From NCBI GenBank assembly GCA_964513655.1, contig CAZENQ010000006.1:1-64000 (forward strand): 64,000 bases of DNA, read 5' to 3'. The position numbers and the translations under genes are program-made. Below the pieces are notes generated by a model. The model ran no database searches, was not told the DNA's origin, and saw nothing but the letters and a program-made list of their open reading frames with translations. This DNA comes from G020350405 sp964513655 (GTDB lineage Bacteria; Planctomycetota; Phycisphaerae; Sedimentisphaerales; Anaerobacaceae). Position 1 is the stretch's first letter; each line of letters begins with the position of its first letter. Shown piece after piece: positions 15,306-23,618 of the stretch.

Positions 15306-17309
15306 TTAATTATCGGCCTTGCTTTCCTCCTCTGCGTTACTATCATCACTGGTTTTATTCTTCTCTTCTTCGCTACTATCGTCACCGGCTTGGCTCTTCG
15401 GCTCCACAGTTTCCTGGGTTGGTTCAACGTGTACCTGTTCAGGTTCCTTTGCCTCTTGCGTCTGCTCGGCATCGCTGATTTTTTCAGGTCCAACCGTTTC
15501 GGCATCCTGTTCACTCGGCTGGCTCGGTTCAGAGATATCCTGCTCTGGCTCACTTGTTTGCTCGTCTTTCGGTTTTTCTAACTGGTCGATATCACTGTCA
15601 GAAAGAACCGTCTGAACACCCACCGGGGCCGGCTTCGGGGCATGTTCAGCCGCCTGCTCTTCGGCAGCCCACCGCACTCTTCGTAAGCTCAAACCGATTT
15701 TGCGGGACTCAGTATCAACCCTTAGAATCTTAACTTCGATCTCTTCGTCCAATTTAACAATATCCTGTGGTTTCTCGATCTTATGGTCTGCGAGTTCAGA
15801 AATGTGCAACAACCCTTCCAACTCTGGTTCAAGTTCAACGAAAGCACCAAAATTGGTAATTTTCGTCACCTTACCTTTAATAATTTGACCGGGAATATAT
15901 TTTTCTGGAATAGCACGAAGCCAGGGGTCCTCATTCATTTGCTTCATCCCGAGAGATATCCGACGTTTTTCCTCATTAACTTCCAAGACAACACATTTTA
16001 TTTCTTGACCTTTCTGTAGGGCCTCACTGGGATGTCCGTATTTCTTAGTCCAACTTAAATCCGAGATGTGTATCATACCGTCAATGCCCTGCTCGATCTC
16101 GACGAAGACGCCGAAATTGGTCATGCTTCTGACCGTAGCGGGAACAATCGTTCCCGCCGGATACTTCTGAGAAGCAACCGCCCAGGGATTTATTTCAGTC
16201 TGCTTCAGGCCCAGCGATATTTCCTGTCTCTCCTTGTTAACACTCAGTACAACCACGTCGATTTCTTCACCAAGATTGAGTATCTCGCTAGGGTGTGTGA
16301 GTCGCCGGGTCCAGCTCATCTCACTAATATGCACAAGGCCTTCAATCCCATCTTCAAGCCGGACGAACACACCATAATTCATAACGTTGACCACCTTACC
16401 TTTTACCCTCGCTCCGATTGGGTAGCGATGCTCGACGCTTTCCCAAGGGCTGGCTGTTTTTTGCTTCAGACCCAAGGAAATCTTCTCACCTTCCTTATCG
16501 ACACCAATAACAAAGCATTCGATTTCTTGGTCGAGTTGAACTACTTCTGAGGGATGTGAGATCCTGCCCCAGCTTAAATCGGAAATATGCAACAGGCCAT
16601 CCAAGCCTCCCAAATCTACAAACACACCAAAGTCAGCGATGTTCTTGACCACACCTTTTCGCAATTGGCCGACCTCGATCTCCGCGAGAATCTTCTCTTT
16701 ACTGCTCTGGCGTTCTTCTTCGATGAGCTTACGTCTGGAGACGACGATGTTCCGGCCTTCAACGTCGATTTTAAGTATCTTGCTTTCTACCTCCTTGCCA
16801 ATAAACCTACTAATATCGCCGGGTTTTCTTATATCAACCTGTGAGGCCGGCAAAAACACAGGTACACCAATATCAACAAGCAAACCGCCCTTGATGCGTC
16901 TTATAACCCTTCCGCTCACAACATCCCCTTCCTTCTTCGTGTTGACAATCACCTCCCATCCTCTGATGCGGTCGGCTTTGCGTTTGCTCAACAGTATAAG
17001 CCCGCCTTCAGAGTCCGTGTCTTCAAGCAGCACTTCAATTTCTTTGCCCTGTGAGACCTCATCGGGACTCTCAAATTCACCGGCGTCGACAACTCCCTCG
17101 CTTTTCAGGCCCACTTCTACAATAACATCATTGCCTATTTGCGATACGATTGTTCCTTTAAGAATGGTCCCCGGCAGGCGCGAATCCACTTTTGTCTGCA
17201 GGGCTTCTTCCAAAAGTTCATTTTCCTTATCACCGAACATCTCGCCGATCTGGTGGTCAATCGCCTCTCGTGACAAACCTAATTTGTTAGCTATGTTTCT
17301 ATCTACCAT
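15306..17309 (-). CDS. rpsA: Small ribosomal subunit protein S1
   Basis: S1 helps the 30S subunit bind mRNA. Six S1 OB-fold repeats are visible, spaced about 85 residues apart; repeats 3-6 carry the strong signature (GVFVDLGGLDGLLHISDLSW, GVFVRLEDGIEGLVHISEMS, GVFVEIEQGIDGMIHISDLS, GAFVELEPELEGLLHISEL). About 120 C-terminal residues are an acidic low-complexity tail rich in Glu, Gln, Ser and Pro. The ATG at 17309 (MVDRNIANKLG) is favoured by AGGA ten bases upstream; a longer form from 17402 has no such site. It lies between ispH and the sigma-factor gene on the same strand. Confidence 0.93.
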   Translation of the reverse strand: MVDRNIANKLGLSREAIDHQIGEMFGDKENELLEEALQTKVDSRLPGTILKGTIVSQIGNDVIVEVGLKSEGVVDAGEFESPDEVSQGKEIEVLLEDTDSEGGLILLSKRKADRIRGWEVIVNTKKEGDVVSGRVIRRIKGGLLVDIGVPVFLPASQVDIRKPGDISRFIGKEVESKILKIDVEGRNIVVSRRKLIEEERQSSKEKILAEIEVGQLRKGVVKNIADFGVFVDLGGLDGLLHISDLSWGRISHPSEVVQLDQEIECFVIGVDKEGEKISLGLKQKTASPWESVEHRYPIGARVKGKVVNVMNYGVFVRLEDGIEGLVHISEMSWTRRLTHPSEILNLGEEIDVVVLSVNKERQEISLGLKQTEINPWAVASQKYPAGTIVPATVRSMTNFGVFVEIEQGIDGMIHISDLSWTKKYGHPSEALQKGQEIKCVVLEVNEEKRRISLGMKQMNEDPWLRAIPEKYIPGQIIKGKVTKITNFGAFVELEPELEGLLHISELADHKIEKPQDIVKLDEEIEVKILRVDTESRKIGLSLRRVRWAAEEQAAEHAPKPAPVGVQTVLSDSDIDQLEKPKDEQTSEPEQDISEPSQPSEQDAETVGPEKISDAEQTQEAKEPEQVHVEPTQETVEPKSQAGDDSSEEEKNKTSDDSNAEEESKADN

Positions 17310-17535
17310 AAATTCAAATTCCTTTGTGGAGTCTGTTCCCGGGTTTCCATTCAGCAAAAGGTTGCGGAAGAGGTCCCGTTTAAACCAATTGGCGCCCCAC
17401 ATTTACGCCAAGAGGTCCGTGTGTAACGCCGCACAAATTCAAAATTTTTGGTTAATCATTTATAAAAACGCATTGGCGTACGCAGCCAATGCAAACTGTA
17501 TCCCGACAAATTCCAGTTTTTCCAGCAGCCCTGCC

Positions 17536-18384
17536 TCACGCGGCGCTGGCATCAAAAGCCGCTAAATTTTCGACAAATTCGGCTATTATCCATTCAGGCG
17601 TCGAGGCTCCTGCCGTGACGCCTGCTATATTTTTATCAGAAAGTGTATTTTTATCAAGTTCATTCCAATTTTGCAAGTGAAACGTTTGTTTATTATATTT
17701 TTTGCAAAGCTCCGCCAGCCTGCGTGTATTAGCACTTTCCAGGTCTCCGAGCACGAACATTATATCCACCTGTTTGCATAATTTCACGGCGGATTGCTGC
17801 CTTTTTATTGCTTCCTTACACAAAGTATTGATTACTTTCAATTCCTGGAAGCCGGCCTTGGCTATGGCACCAAGCATCGAACTTACGTGCTCAGGGCTTT
17901 GGGTAGTCTGGCAAATAATTCCTAACTTACTATTTTTAGGCAACTTATGCAAGTCCGCCTCATCAGCAACCACAACAACATCCCTGGCGCAACCCATAAC
18001 AGCCTGGATCTCCGGGTGATTTTCGTCACCAATAATTACCACTCTATAACCAGCCTTTTCGAGTTCTTTGGCTATTCTCTGTACCCTTTTAACTAACACA
18101 CAAGTGGCATCAACAATTTTGAGTCCTTTTTCTTTGAGCCTGGCTATCTGTTCAGGGACAGCTCCATGAGAACGTATGATAACCGTCCCTGTCTGAATCT
18201 GCTCCACATTATAAGCCATAATTAGCCCAGCTTCTTCCAGTCGTCTGACCACATCTTTGTTATGGATGATGGAACCGAGGCTATAGATGGGGCCCGGCCG
18301 GGACGTCAGTATCGTTTCGGCTGTACTGATAGCGTTATTAACACCTTGACAAAAGCCACACTTTTCTGCAACTATGACTTTCAT
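17536..18384 (-). CDS. ispH: 4-hydroxy-3-methylbut-2-enyl diphosphate reductase
   Basis: IspH performs the last step of the MEP isoprenoid pathway, using an iron-sulfur cluster to make IPP and DMAPP. The three cluster cysteines are present at C12 (CGFCQGV), C95 (DATC) and C189 (NTLCKEA). The substrate-binding histidines H41 and H73 (RSHG) and the HPE motif (about 123-125) are also kept. The 282-residue length is normal. The gene stands just upstream of rpsA, as in the conserved cmk-plsC-ispH-rpsA order. Confidence 0.95.
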   Translation of the reverse strand: MKVIVAEKCGFCQGVNNAISTAETILTSRPGPIYSLGSIIHNKDVVRRLEEAGLIMAYNVEQIQTGTVIIRSHGAVPEQIARLKEKGLKIVDATCVLVKRVQRIAKELEKAGYRVVIIGDENHPEIQAVMGCARDVVVVADEADLHKLPKNSKLGIICQTTQSPEHVSSMLGAIAKAGFQELKVINTLCKEAIKRQQSAVKLCKQVDIMFVLGDLESANTRRLAELCKKYNKQTFHLQNWNELDKNTLSDKNIAGVTAGASTPEWIIAEFVENLAAFDASAA

Positions 18385-18494
18385 AAATATTTACCTTTGG
18401 ACGGGGATCCTCAATTCACGGGAATACCAAACCAAATCATAGTGGTTTTTGGTAACAGACCAGGCTCTTTCTCAGCGTCACCGACATTTCCATC

Positions 18495-18665
18495 TCAGAA
18501 CGAGAGCAGACACTGCCAGATGAACATATAGCCAAGTGCATCAATATCTTCCCACACTTTCCGGAAGAGTGTCTCATCTCCCGAAATCTCAGGTATCTCC
18601 TTCAGCTTCTGCTCCCACGGGATACAAGTACCCGGTTTTACTTCAATCTTTTGTCTTTTAGTCAT
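18495..18665 (-). CDS. Small unknown protein downstream of URO-D gene
   Basis: The 56-residue protein starts MTKRQKIEVKPGTCIPWEQK and ends FIWQCLLSF. It has no signal peptide or clear membrane span. GGAG lies eight bases before the ATG at 18665, better placed than the ATG at 18689. It is 60 bases downstream of the URO-D family gene on the same strand, so the two are probably co-transcribed. I do not recognise the family. Balanced charge and a well-placed ribosome site support a real gene, but short length limits certainty. Confidence 0.5.
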   Translation of the reverse strand: MTKRQKIEVKPGTCIPWEQKLKEIPEISGDETLFRKVWEDIDALGYMFIWQCLLSF

Positions 18666-18725
18666 GTGAATAGCTCCATAAATAATCAATTATCAATAAT
18701 TATGCTCAATTGCTTAAATCGTTGA

Positions 18726-19922
18726 TTAGTATACTCCATACTCGCGGGTGAAGTCTGTCATGGCCTTTATATTTTCGACCTTGGCATCGTCCTGTATGAT
18801 GGCACTGGCGTCCATGATATAGCCACCATCTTTGGCAACGCTGTCAATCACTTTCCTGCAATAGTCACGCACTTCGTTAGGTGTGCCGAAACCCAACAGA
18901 AAGTTCGGGATTCCGCCGCTGATGCAAAACTTATGTCCGATTGTCTTGTGAGCCTCGAAGATGTCGGCCTTATCGACGTGGTAAACAATTGCCTTGTCCG
19001 GCAACTCAGTGAAGGATTTCAAATGAGCGTTCCAGTCACCCTCGGCGTAAAACAAAACCTGATGGCCGTGGGACCAGATTTCCTCGATGATTGGCTTGAG
19101 TGTCGGCCAATAGAGCTTATTGAAATGCTCATGCGAGATGAAGGGCACACATCCGCGATGCATCCAGAAACCAATAGGGACGTTCTTATCGGGGTCGGCA
19201 CCGGAAAGGGCGACGTGTGTTAGATGCGGCATCAGGGCCTCACAGGCGGCGAGGATCTTGTCCGGGCGCTGGAACAGATCCATAGTCAGACCGATGTAGC
19301 CGCGCAACTTATCGGCAAGAATATCAAAGGGTGCCTTTAGAATGCCTGAGATGGCCGAAACGGTTCCAGACTCGGACCGCAACAATGCATTCTGTGTTCC
19401 AAACGCCGTGAAGTACTTCATCATCGCCATACCGCCCTTCAAAAACGACAGATTGCTGCGAAAGGAAGTCGGCTCACCTATCGTACTTACGTCTGCCGAG
19501 ACACGTGGAAGCCAGACGTTGAACAAATATCCGGTTGGGTCTTCAATTAGCCGGTCGTATTCGCCCGGTTTCATAAAGGCCTTTTCCGGAGGTGGTTCTT
19601 TGTACTGAAAGCCCGTGTTGGGCGGAACATCGATACCAGGAACACCGTAGTACTTTAAGCCGATGGCTTGCGTCAGCCCGGTCCAGACATAAACCATATT
19701 TGCGACTACGGCGTCCCAGTCGAAATCGGCTGCACATTTGCGGGCGGCCTCAAAGGCCTTTTCAAAGTTGTGGGTTACTTCCTGGCAGGTGTAGCCGGCG
19801 TATTTGGCCGTAAATTCGGCAACAAACGGACGAATGGGAATTTTGTCTGGTTTCTCATTTCTCATCGCCGTGACGTATCGCTTGAGTCGTTCAGCATACA
19901 ACTGTTCCATATCTTTGGCCAT
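18726..19922 (-). CDS. URO-D family protein (possible corrinoid methyltransferase)
   Basis: The 398-residue protein belongs to the uroporphyrinogen decarboxylase superfamily (MAKDMEQLYAERLKRYVTAM start; GDWNAHLKSFTELPDKAIVYHVDKADIF; CISGGIPNFLLGFGTPNEVRDY). True HemE enzymes are shorter (about 350 residues) and carry an FxxRPxGRY-like start that is missing here. The relatives of this sequence type include MtaA/CmuA-like methyltransferases acting on corrinoid proteins. No corrinoid protein gene is nearby, so the substrate is unknown. With the 56-residue gene it interrupts the plsC-ispH neighbourhood. Confidence 0.75.
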   Translation of the reverse strand: MAKDMEQLYAERLKRYVTAMRNEKPDKIPIRPFVAEFTAKYAGYTCQEVTHNFEKAFEAARKCAADFDWDAVVANMVYVWTGLTQAIGLKYYGVPGIDVPPNTGFQYKEPPPEKAFMKPGEYDRLIEDPTGYLFNVWLPRVSADVSTIGEPTSFRSNLSFLKGGMAMMKYFTAFGTQNALLRSESGTVSAISGILKAPFDILADKLRGYIGLTMDLFQRPDKILAACEALMPHLTHVALSGADPDKNVPIGFWMHRGCVPFISHEHFNKLYWPTLKPIIEEIWSHGHQVLFYAEGDWNAHLKSFTELPDKAIVYHVDKADIFEAHKTIGHKFCISGGIPNFLLGFGTPNEVRDYCRKVIDSVAKDGGYIMDASAIIQDDAKVENIKAMTDFTREYGVY

Positions 19923-20030
19923 TTTTATCTGCTTTGCTCCAAGACTAAAATTACTTCACTCGGTTGCATACGTCGCTAGCAAAGTTGCCAGTTTACGCAT
20001 GCGAAAAACAAAAACCTACATTTGGAAAGG

Positions 20031-20047
20031 GTTCCCAAGAGGGGAAC
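20031..20047 (-). terminator. Hairpin after plsC
   Basis: GTTCCCC (20047-20041) pairs with GGGAAC (20036-20031) on the minus strand, four bases beyond the plsC stop. Only CCCTTTCC follows, so termination may be weak. It would separate cmk-plsC from the URO-D gene. Confidence 0.4.
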
Positions 20048-20051
20048 ACAA

Positions 20052-20687
20052 TCAATATTTAAGCGGTTCCTTACCATGCCTTATGCGGCAGTCGTTCTGC
20101 ATTTGCCGCAGCGTATTAGTTAAGTTCTCTGCGAGTTCCCTGTCGTTCATATTTTTTACTTGCTCAGCCGTTATACACTCTCCGTAACAGACAGAGATTT
20201 TTTTTCCTGGGGAGAACATCTTCTTATGTCTGGGCCAACATTCAAAGGCTCCATCAATCGCCACCGGTACAACTGCAGCCTCTCCACGTCTGCATAAAAG
20301 GCCGAAACCGGGTTTGAAGGGCGTAATCTTCCCGTCTCTGGTGCGCGTAGCTTCCGGGAAAAGACAGACTCCGTTACCTTTTTTAAGTTTGGTAATGACT
20401 GTCTTGATGGCCGCCAAATCAGCCTGGTCCCTTCTGACCGGAATAGTATTGACCGAGGAGAGCAGCCGTCCGAAGAACTGATTAGTAAAAAGTGTATCAC
20501 GTGCAAGAAAATACAAAGGTCTCTTCAAAGGCACTCCACAAAATATTGGGTCGAGAAAGCTCTGGTGGTTACAAACCAGAACAAGAGCGCCCTGGCCGGG
20601 GACATTTTCCACGCCGTAAACGCGTAAACGGAGGAACAGTCTGCAAAAGATTCTGCAGAGCATTCGCGCAAACCGGAACCATATCAT
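20052..20687 (-). CDS. plsC: 1-acyl-sn-glycerol-3-phosphate acyltransferase
   Basis: PlsC makes phosphatidic acid from lysophosphatidic acid at the membrane. The NHQSFLD motif (HX4D) and FPEATRTRDG (the EGTR-like block) are present, with 211 residues in all. The start at 20687 (MIWFRFARML) overlaps the cmk stop as ATGA and has AAGG six bases upstream, so translation is probably coupled. A longer frame from 20723 lacks such support. It is the second gene of the cmk-plsC pair. Confidence 0.92.
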   Translation of the reverse strand: MIWFRFARMLCRIFCRLFLRLRVYGVENVPGQGALVLVCNHQSFLDPIFCGVPLKRPLYFLARDTLFTNQFFGRLLSSVNTIPVRRDQADLAAIKTVITKLKKGNGVCLFPEATRTRDGKITPFKPGFGLLCRRGEAAVVPVAIDGAFECWPRHKKMFSPGKKISVCYGECITAEQVKNMNDRELAENLTNTLRQMQNDCRIRHGKEPLKY

Positions 20688-21370
20688 CTTTGGCCTTCTT
20701 TTGGACATTCTTCTACATGACAAAGAAGTTTTTCTACAACCTCTTCTATAGTCAAATGGGTAGTATCAACAACAATGGCGTCGGCTGCCGGTTTTAACGG
20801 GCCTGCTGCTCTGGCTTGGTCGCTTTTGTCTCTTTCTTCGATGGCCATTTTTATTTTCTCGAGATTTTCGCTGCTGCCCTTAGCCTGTAATTCAGCCTGT
20901 CTTCTCCTTGCTCTTTCGAGTGTATCAGCTATGAGATAAAATTTAATATTTGCATTGGGAAATGCCACTGTGCCCTGATCTCTGCCCTCGGTAATGATTT
21001 TTTCCTCTCTAGCTGCAAATTGTCTCTGCATGTGCACCAATTTTTCGCGTAGTTTTTCCGCCGAGGCAATATTTCGAGCGTTAGCAGTAACCTTTGGGTC
21101 GCGTATCTGCTCGGTAACATCGACACCATCAATAGAGGCGGTCATTTTTCCTTCTTTTGCAGCAAATTTAAAATCGTTGTTTGTCAGAATGCCAAGCAAT
21201 TGGTCTTGGTCGGTCATGTCTGCTCCAGCCTTCAACGCTGCCAGTGTAACGGCCCGGTACATCGCACCGGTATCGAGAAAGCTGGCTCCGAGTTTTTCGG
21301 CCAGCAGTCGAGCCACGGTGCTTTTACCACTTGCCGCGGGGCCATCAATTGTAACGATCACATTTGCCAT
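20684..21370 (-). CDS. cmk: Cytidylate kinase
   Basis: Cmk phosphorylates CMP and dCMP. The P-loop GPAASGKST lies at residues 10-18, followed by DTGAMYRAV and EGRDQGTVAFP, the signatures of bacterial CMP kinase. The 228-residue length is usual. It begins 11 bases after the SpoIIE-phosphatase gene and overlaps plsC by four bases, so the three form one operon. Confidence 0.96.
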   Translation of the reverse strand: MANVIVTIDGPAASGKSTVARLLAEKLGASFLDTGAMYRAVTLAALKAGADMTDQDQLLGILTNNDFKFAAKEGKMTASIDGVDVTEQIRDPKVTANARNIASAEKLREKLVHMQRQFAAREEKIITEGRDQGTVAFPNANIKFYLIADTLERARRRQAELQAKGSSENLEKIKMAIEERDKSDQARAAGPLKPAADAIVVDTTHLTIEEVVEKLLCHVEECPKEGQR

Positions 21371-21381
21371 CTCAGAAAGAT

Positions 21382-22668
21382 CTAAGTTTTAAACTCCGCT
21401 GATGTTGTTTCATTAACCTTCACAACAATAATACTTGTGTCATCAGTTTGACGGGCGAGTCCCACAAAACGCCTTCTGTAACCGAGGATACTTTTGACCA
21501 TATGTTCGGCTGGGTCAGCGACGCATTTTTTGGCGGTTTTAAGCAAATTCTGTTTGCCCCAAAACTGGCCATCAAAGTTAACTGCGTCAGTCAGCCCATC
21601 AGTGTAGAAAAGCAAGCAGTCGCCGTCTTTCAACTGTAATGTTTCGGTCTCATATTCAGCCTGTGGTTCGAGGCCAAGCACAAGTCCGCCTTTCTGAAGT
21701 TCCATAATTTCTGTGTCTCTTATCAGTACCGTGGGATCATGTCCGCAGTTGCAGTATGTCGCAGTCATAGCTTTAACATCGATGATTGCATAGAACAAAG
21801 AAACAAACTCGCCGTCTTCGCACTCACTACACGCCATTTTGTTGAGTTTTTTGATAATTTTTTCAATAGTATTTTTTCCGCTTTTGCCGTCAGCGTAGGC
21901 CCGTAAAGCTCCTCGAAACGAACTCGTCATTATTGCAGCAGGAATTCCTTTTCCTATAACATCAGCGATTGCCAATCCAACGCAAGTGTGACTTATCCGA
22001 AGGAAATCGTAGAAGTCACCGCCTACATCAAAACATGGTATATAATCAGCCGCTATATCCAACCCAGGTATCACCGGTGATTCCCGGGGAATCATTCTTC
22101 GCTGAATGGTTCCTGCCAGCCGCATTTGCTCGGCAATGCGCTGCCCCTCAATAGCCTCTGAATATAGCTTTGCGTTTGTTATGGCCACGGCGCACTGCGA
22201 GGCGACAGCTCTTGCAAGATTAATGTCGTCTTCTTCAAAGCGTTTTGGCTTCGGGCTATAGAGCCGAAGCACGCCGATTGGTTTGTCTCTGAATTTCATC
22301 GCAACGGTAAGCTGGCTTACAAGCCCTTCTTCGATGGTCGCCCGCTGATATTTCACTCGGCTATCAACGCGCATATCGTCCAGCACGACCGCCTGGCCCG
22401 CAAATGCTGCTTTCACTACGGGGTCTTCTTTTGAGACGACGCCTTTATTGCGGTACTGTTCACTCAGGCCGTAGGTGCTTCGCATCTTCAAGTCACCAGC
22501 ATCCTCGTCCAGAAGTCTAATAGAACAAGCTTTGACAGCCGTTATCCTCACCGCCGCTTCGGCGAGCTTATCAAGGACCTCCTGAAGCGAGAAATTGCCT
22601 GCTACAAGCGTAGTGAGCTGGTAAATCTGCTCGGTCCTTTCGGTTTGTCTGGTTGTTTTTTTTGCCAT
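21382..22668 (-). CDS. GAF-SpoIIE serine phosphatase (RsbU-like)
   Basis: A GAF domain (about residues 15-165, with SIRLLDEDAGDLKM and PIGVLRLYSPKPKRF) is joined to a PP2C-type SpoIIE phosphatase domain (about 190-415). The metal-binding motifs GGDFYDF, ADVIGKGIPAA and FYTDGLTDA are intact, so activity is expected. Such proteins usually dephosphorylate an anti-sigma-factor antagonist. No such antagonist gene lies nearby. It is the first gene of the cmk operon, and it diverges from acyP across a 109-base gap. Confidence 0.9.
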   Translation of the reverse strand: MAKKTTRQTERTEQIYQLTTLVAGNFSLQEVLDKLAEAAVRITAVKACSIRLLDEDAGDLKMRSTYGLSEQYRNKGVVSKEDPVVKAAFAGQAVVLDDMRVDSRVKYQRATIEEGLVSQLTVAMKFRDKPIGVLRLYSPKPKRFEEDDINLARAVASQCAVAITNAKLYSEAIEGQRIAEQMRLAGTIQRRMIPRESPVIPGLDIAADYIPCFDVGGDFYDFLRISHTCVGLAIADVIGKGIPAAIMTSSFRGALRAYADGKSGKNTIEKIIKKLNKMACSECEDGEFVSLFYAIIDVKAMTATYCNCGHDPTVLIRDTEIMELQKGGLVLGLEPQAEYETETLQLKDGDCLLFYTDGLTDAVNFDGQFWGKQNLLKTAKKCVADPAEHMVKSILGYRRRFVGLARQTDDTSIIVVKVNETTSAEFKT

Positions 22669-22777
22669 AATTAAATACTTTTACAAATTTGAAAGATTAT
22701 ACCCGAGTCAGAGTTTTTGTTGAACCTTAATTTATTCTGGTATAGTGACCTTGAGGTGCAAATTATTTTAGGTTAGT

Positions 22778-23065
22778 ATGAAGACCATGATGGGCCAGAC
22801 CGCCAAACAGATAATTTTTAGCGGGCGAGTGCAGGGGGTCGGCTTTCGCTTCACGGCTCATAATATAGCGAACCGTTATCGACTGGCCGGATGGGTCCGC
22901 AATCTGGCTGATGGCACAGTTGAGATGGTTGTTCAGGGCAATGCTGATGACGTATCCGACTGCATCCGTGATATTAGTGAATTCTTTAGCGATTACGTCA
23001 AAGATTCTAAAATTGAAGAAATCCCCATGGACCCACGGTGCACAAACTTCAAAATCACCTTTTAA
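22778..23065 (+). CDS. acyP: Acylphosphatase
   Basis: The 95-residue protein hydrolyses carboxyl-phosphate bonds such as that of acetyl phosphate. The two signatures are present: GRVQGVGFRFTA with the catalytic Arg, and GWVRNLADGTVE with the catalytic Asn. The start at 22778 gives 10 residues before the conserved core (an ATG at 22787 is an alternative). It is the last ordinary chromosomal gene before the phage-like block. Confidence 0.93.
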   Translation: MKTMMGQTAKQIIFSGRVQGVGFRFTAHNIANRYRLAGWVRNLADGTVEMVVQGNADDVSDCIRDISEFFSDYVKDSKIEEIPMDPRCTNFKITF

Positions 23066-23618
23066 TCCAAGCAGCGATGTGTTAGCAGGCTCATTGGGAG
23101 AGAAATTGAAGAAGTTTTAGAGTTATCCTAGTTTTGCTTGGATTTTCACTCGTTCGCTTTTGTCGCAGTCTGTCATAAGCAAGAATGCAAGTTTTAAGAC
23201 CGTGGCTGCTGCGCAATTTCTCATTATCCTCATCACGTAGCGAGGCGCATAGCGCCTGTTGAAACTCTCGCCCCGCATCTGCTGAGAAAAGCTACGCACC
23301 CCATCCTTACCGACAGAGCAAAATTATTTGGCATTCGTTTTCAACATTTGCAGAAGCGGAGGGGAAATGGCGTTTCAATCAAAAGTGCGGGTGGGCTGCA
23401 GGGTAACATCAGGAAATTTGAAAAAATTTTACTTCTTTTGCCCCAAGGACTTAGCTCAAAAAGTATTGATGAAATTAGTCTCTTTTTCGCATCAATTGCG
23501 CGAGTTGCTCAAATGGTGGCAGTGATGAAAATTGCCGTTAGGGGCCGGAGCTTTGCTCTAGAGTCTTCATTTTGCGAAAAGATAGTAAGATGGGAACCCC
23601 GAGAAATAGGAGCCTAGT
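23066..23618. other. Gene-free stretch before the phage-like block
   Basis: An inverted repeat joins the acyP stop (23064-23073, AATCCAAGCA) to 23135-23144 (TGCTTGGATT); it may be a long-range terminator stem. A frame is open from about 23200 to 23617 and ends one base before the portal start, but it has no good start site and no family resemblance. A decayed gene is possible. I see no terminase signature. Confidence 0.5.

Noticed and set aside
23348..23617. 90-residue frame just before the portal gene
   Set aside because: No good start site, no recognisable family and no terminase motif; kept only as a note on the gene-free stretch.
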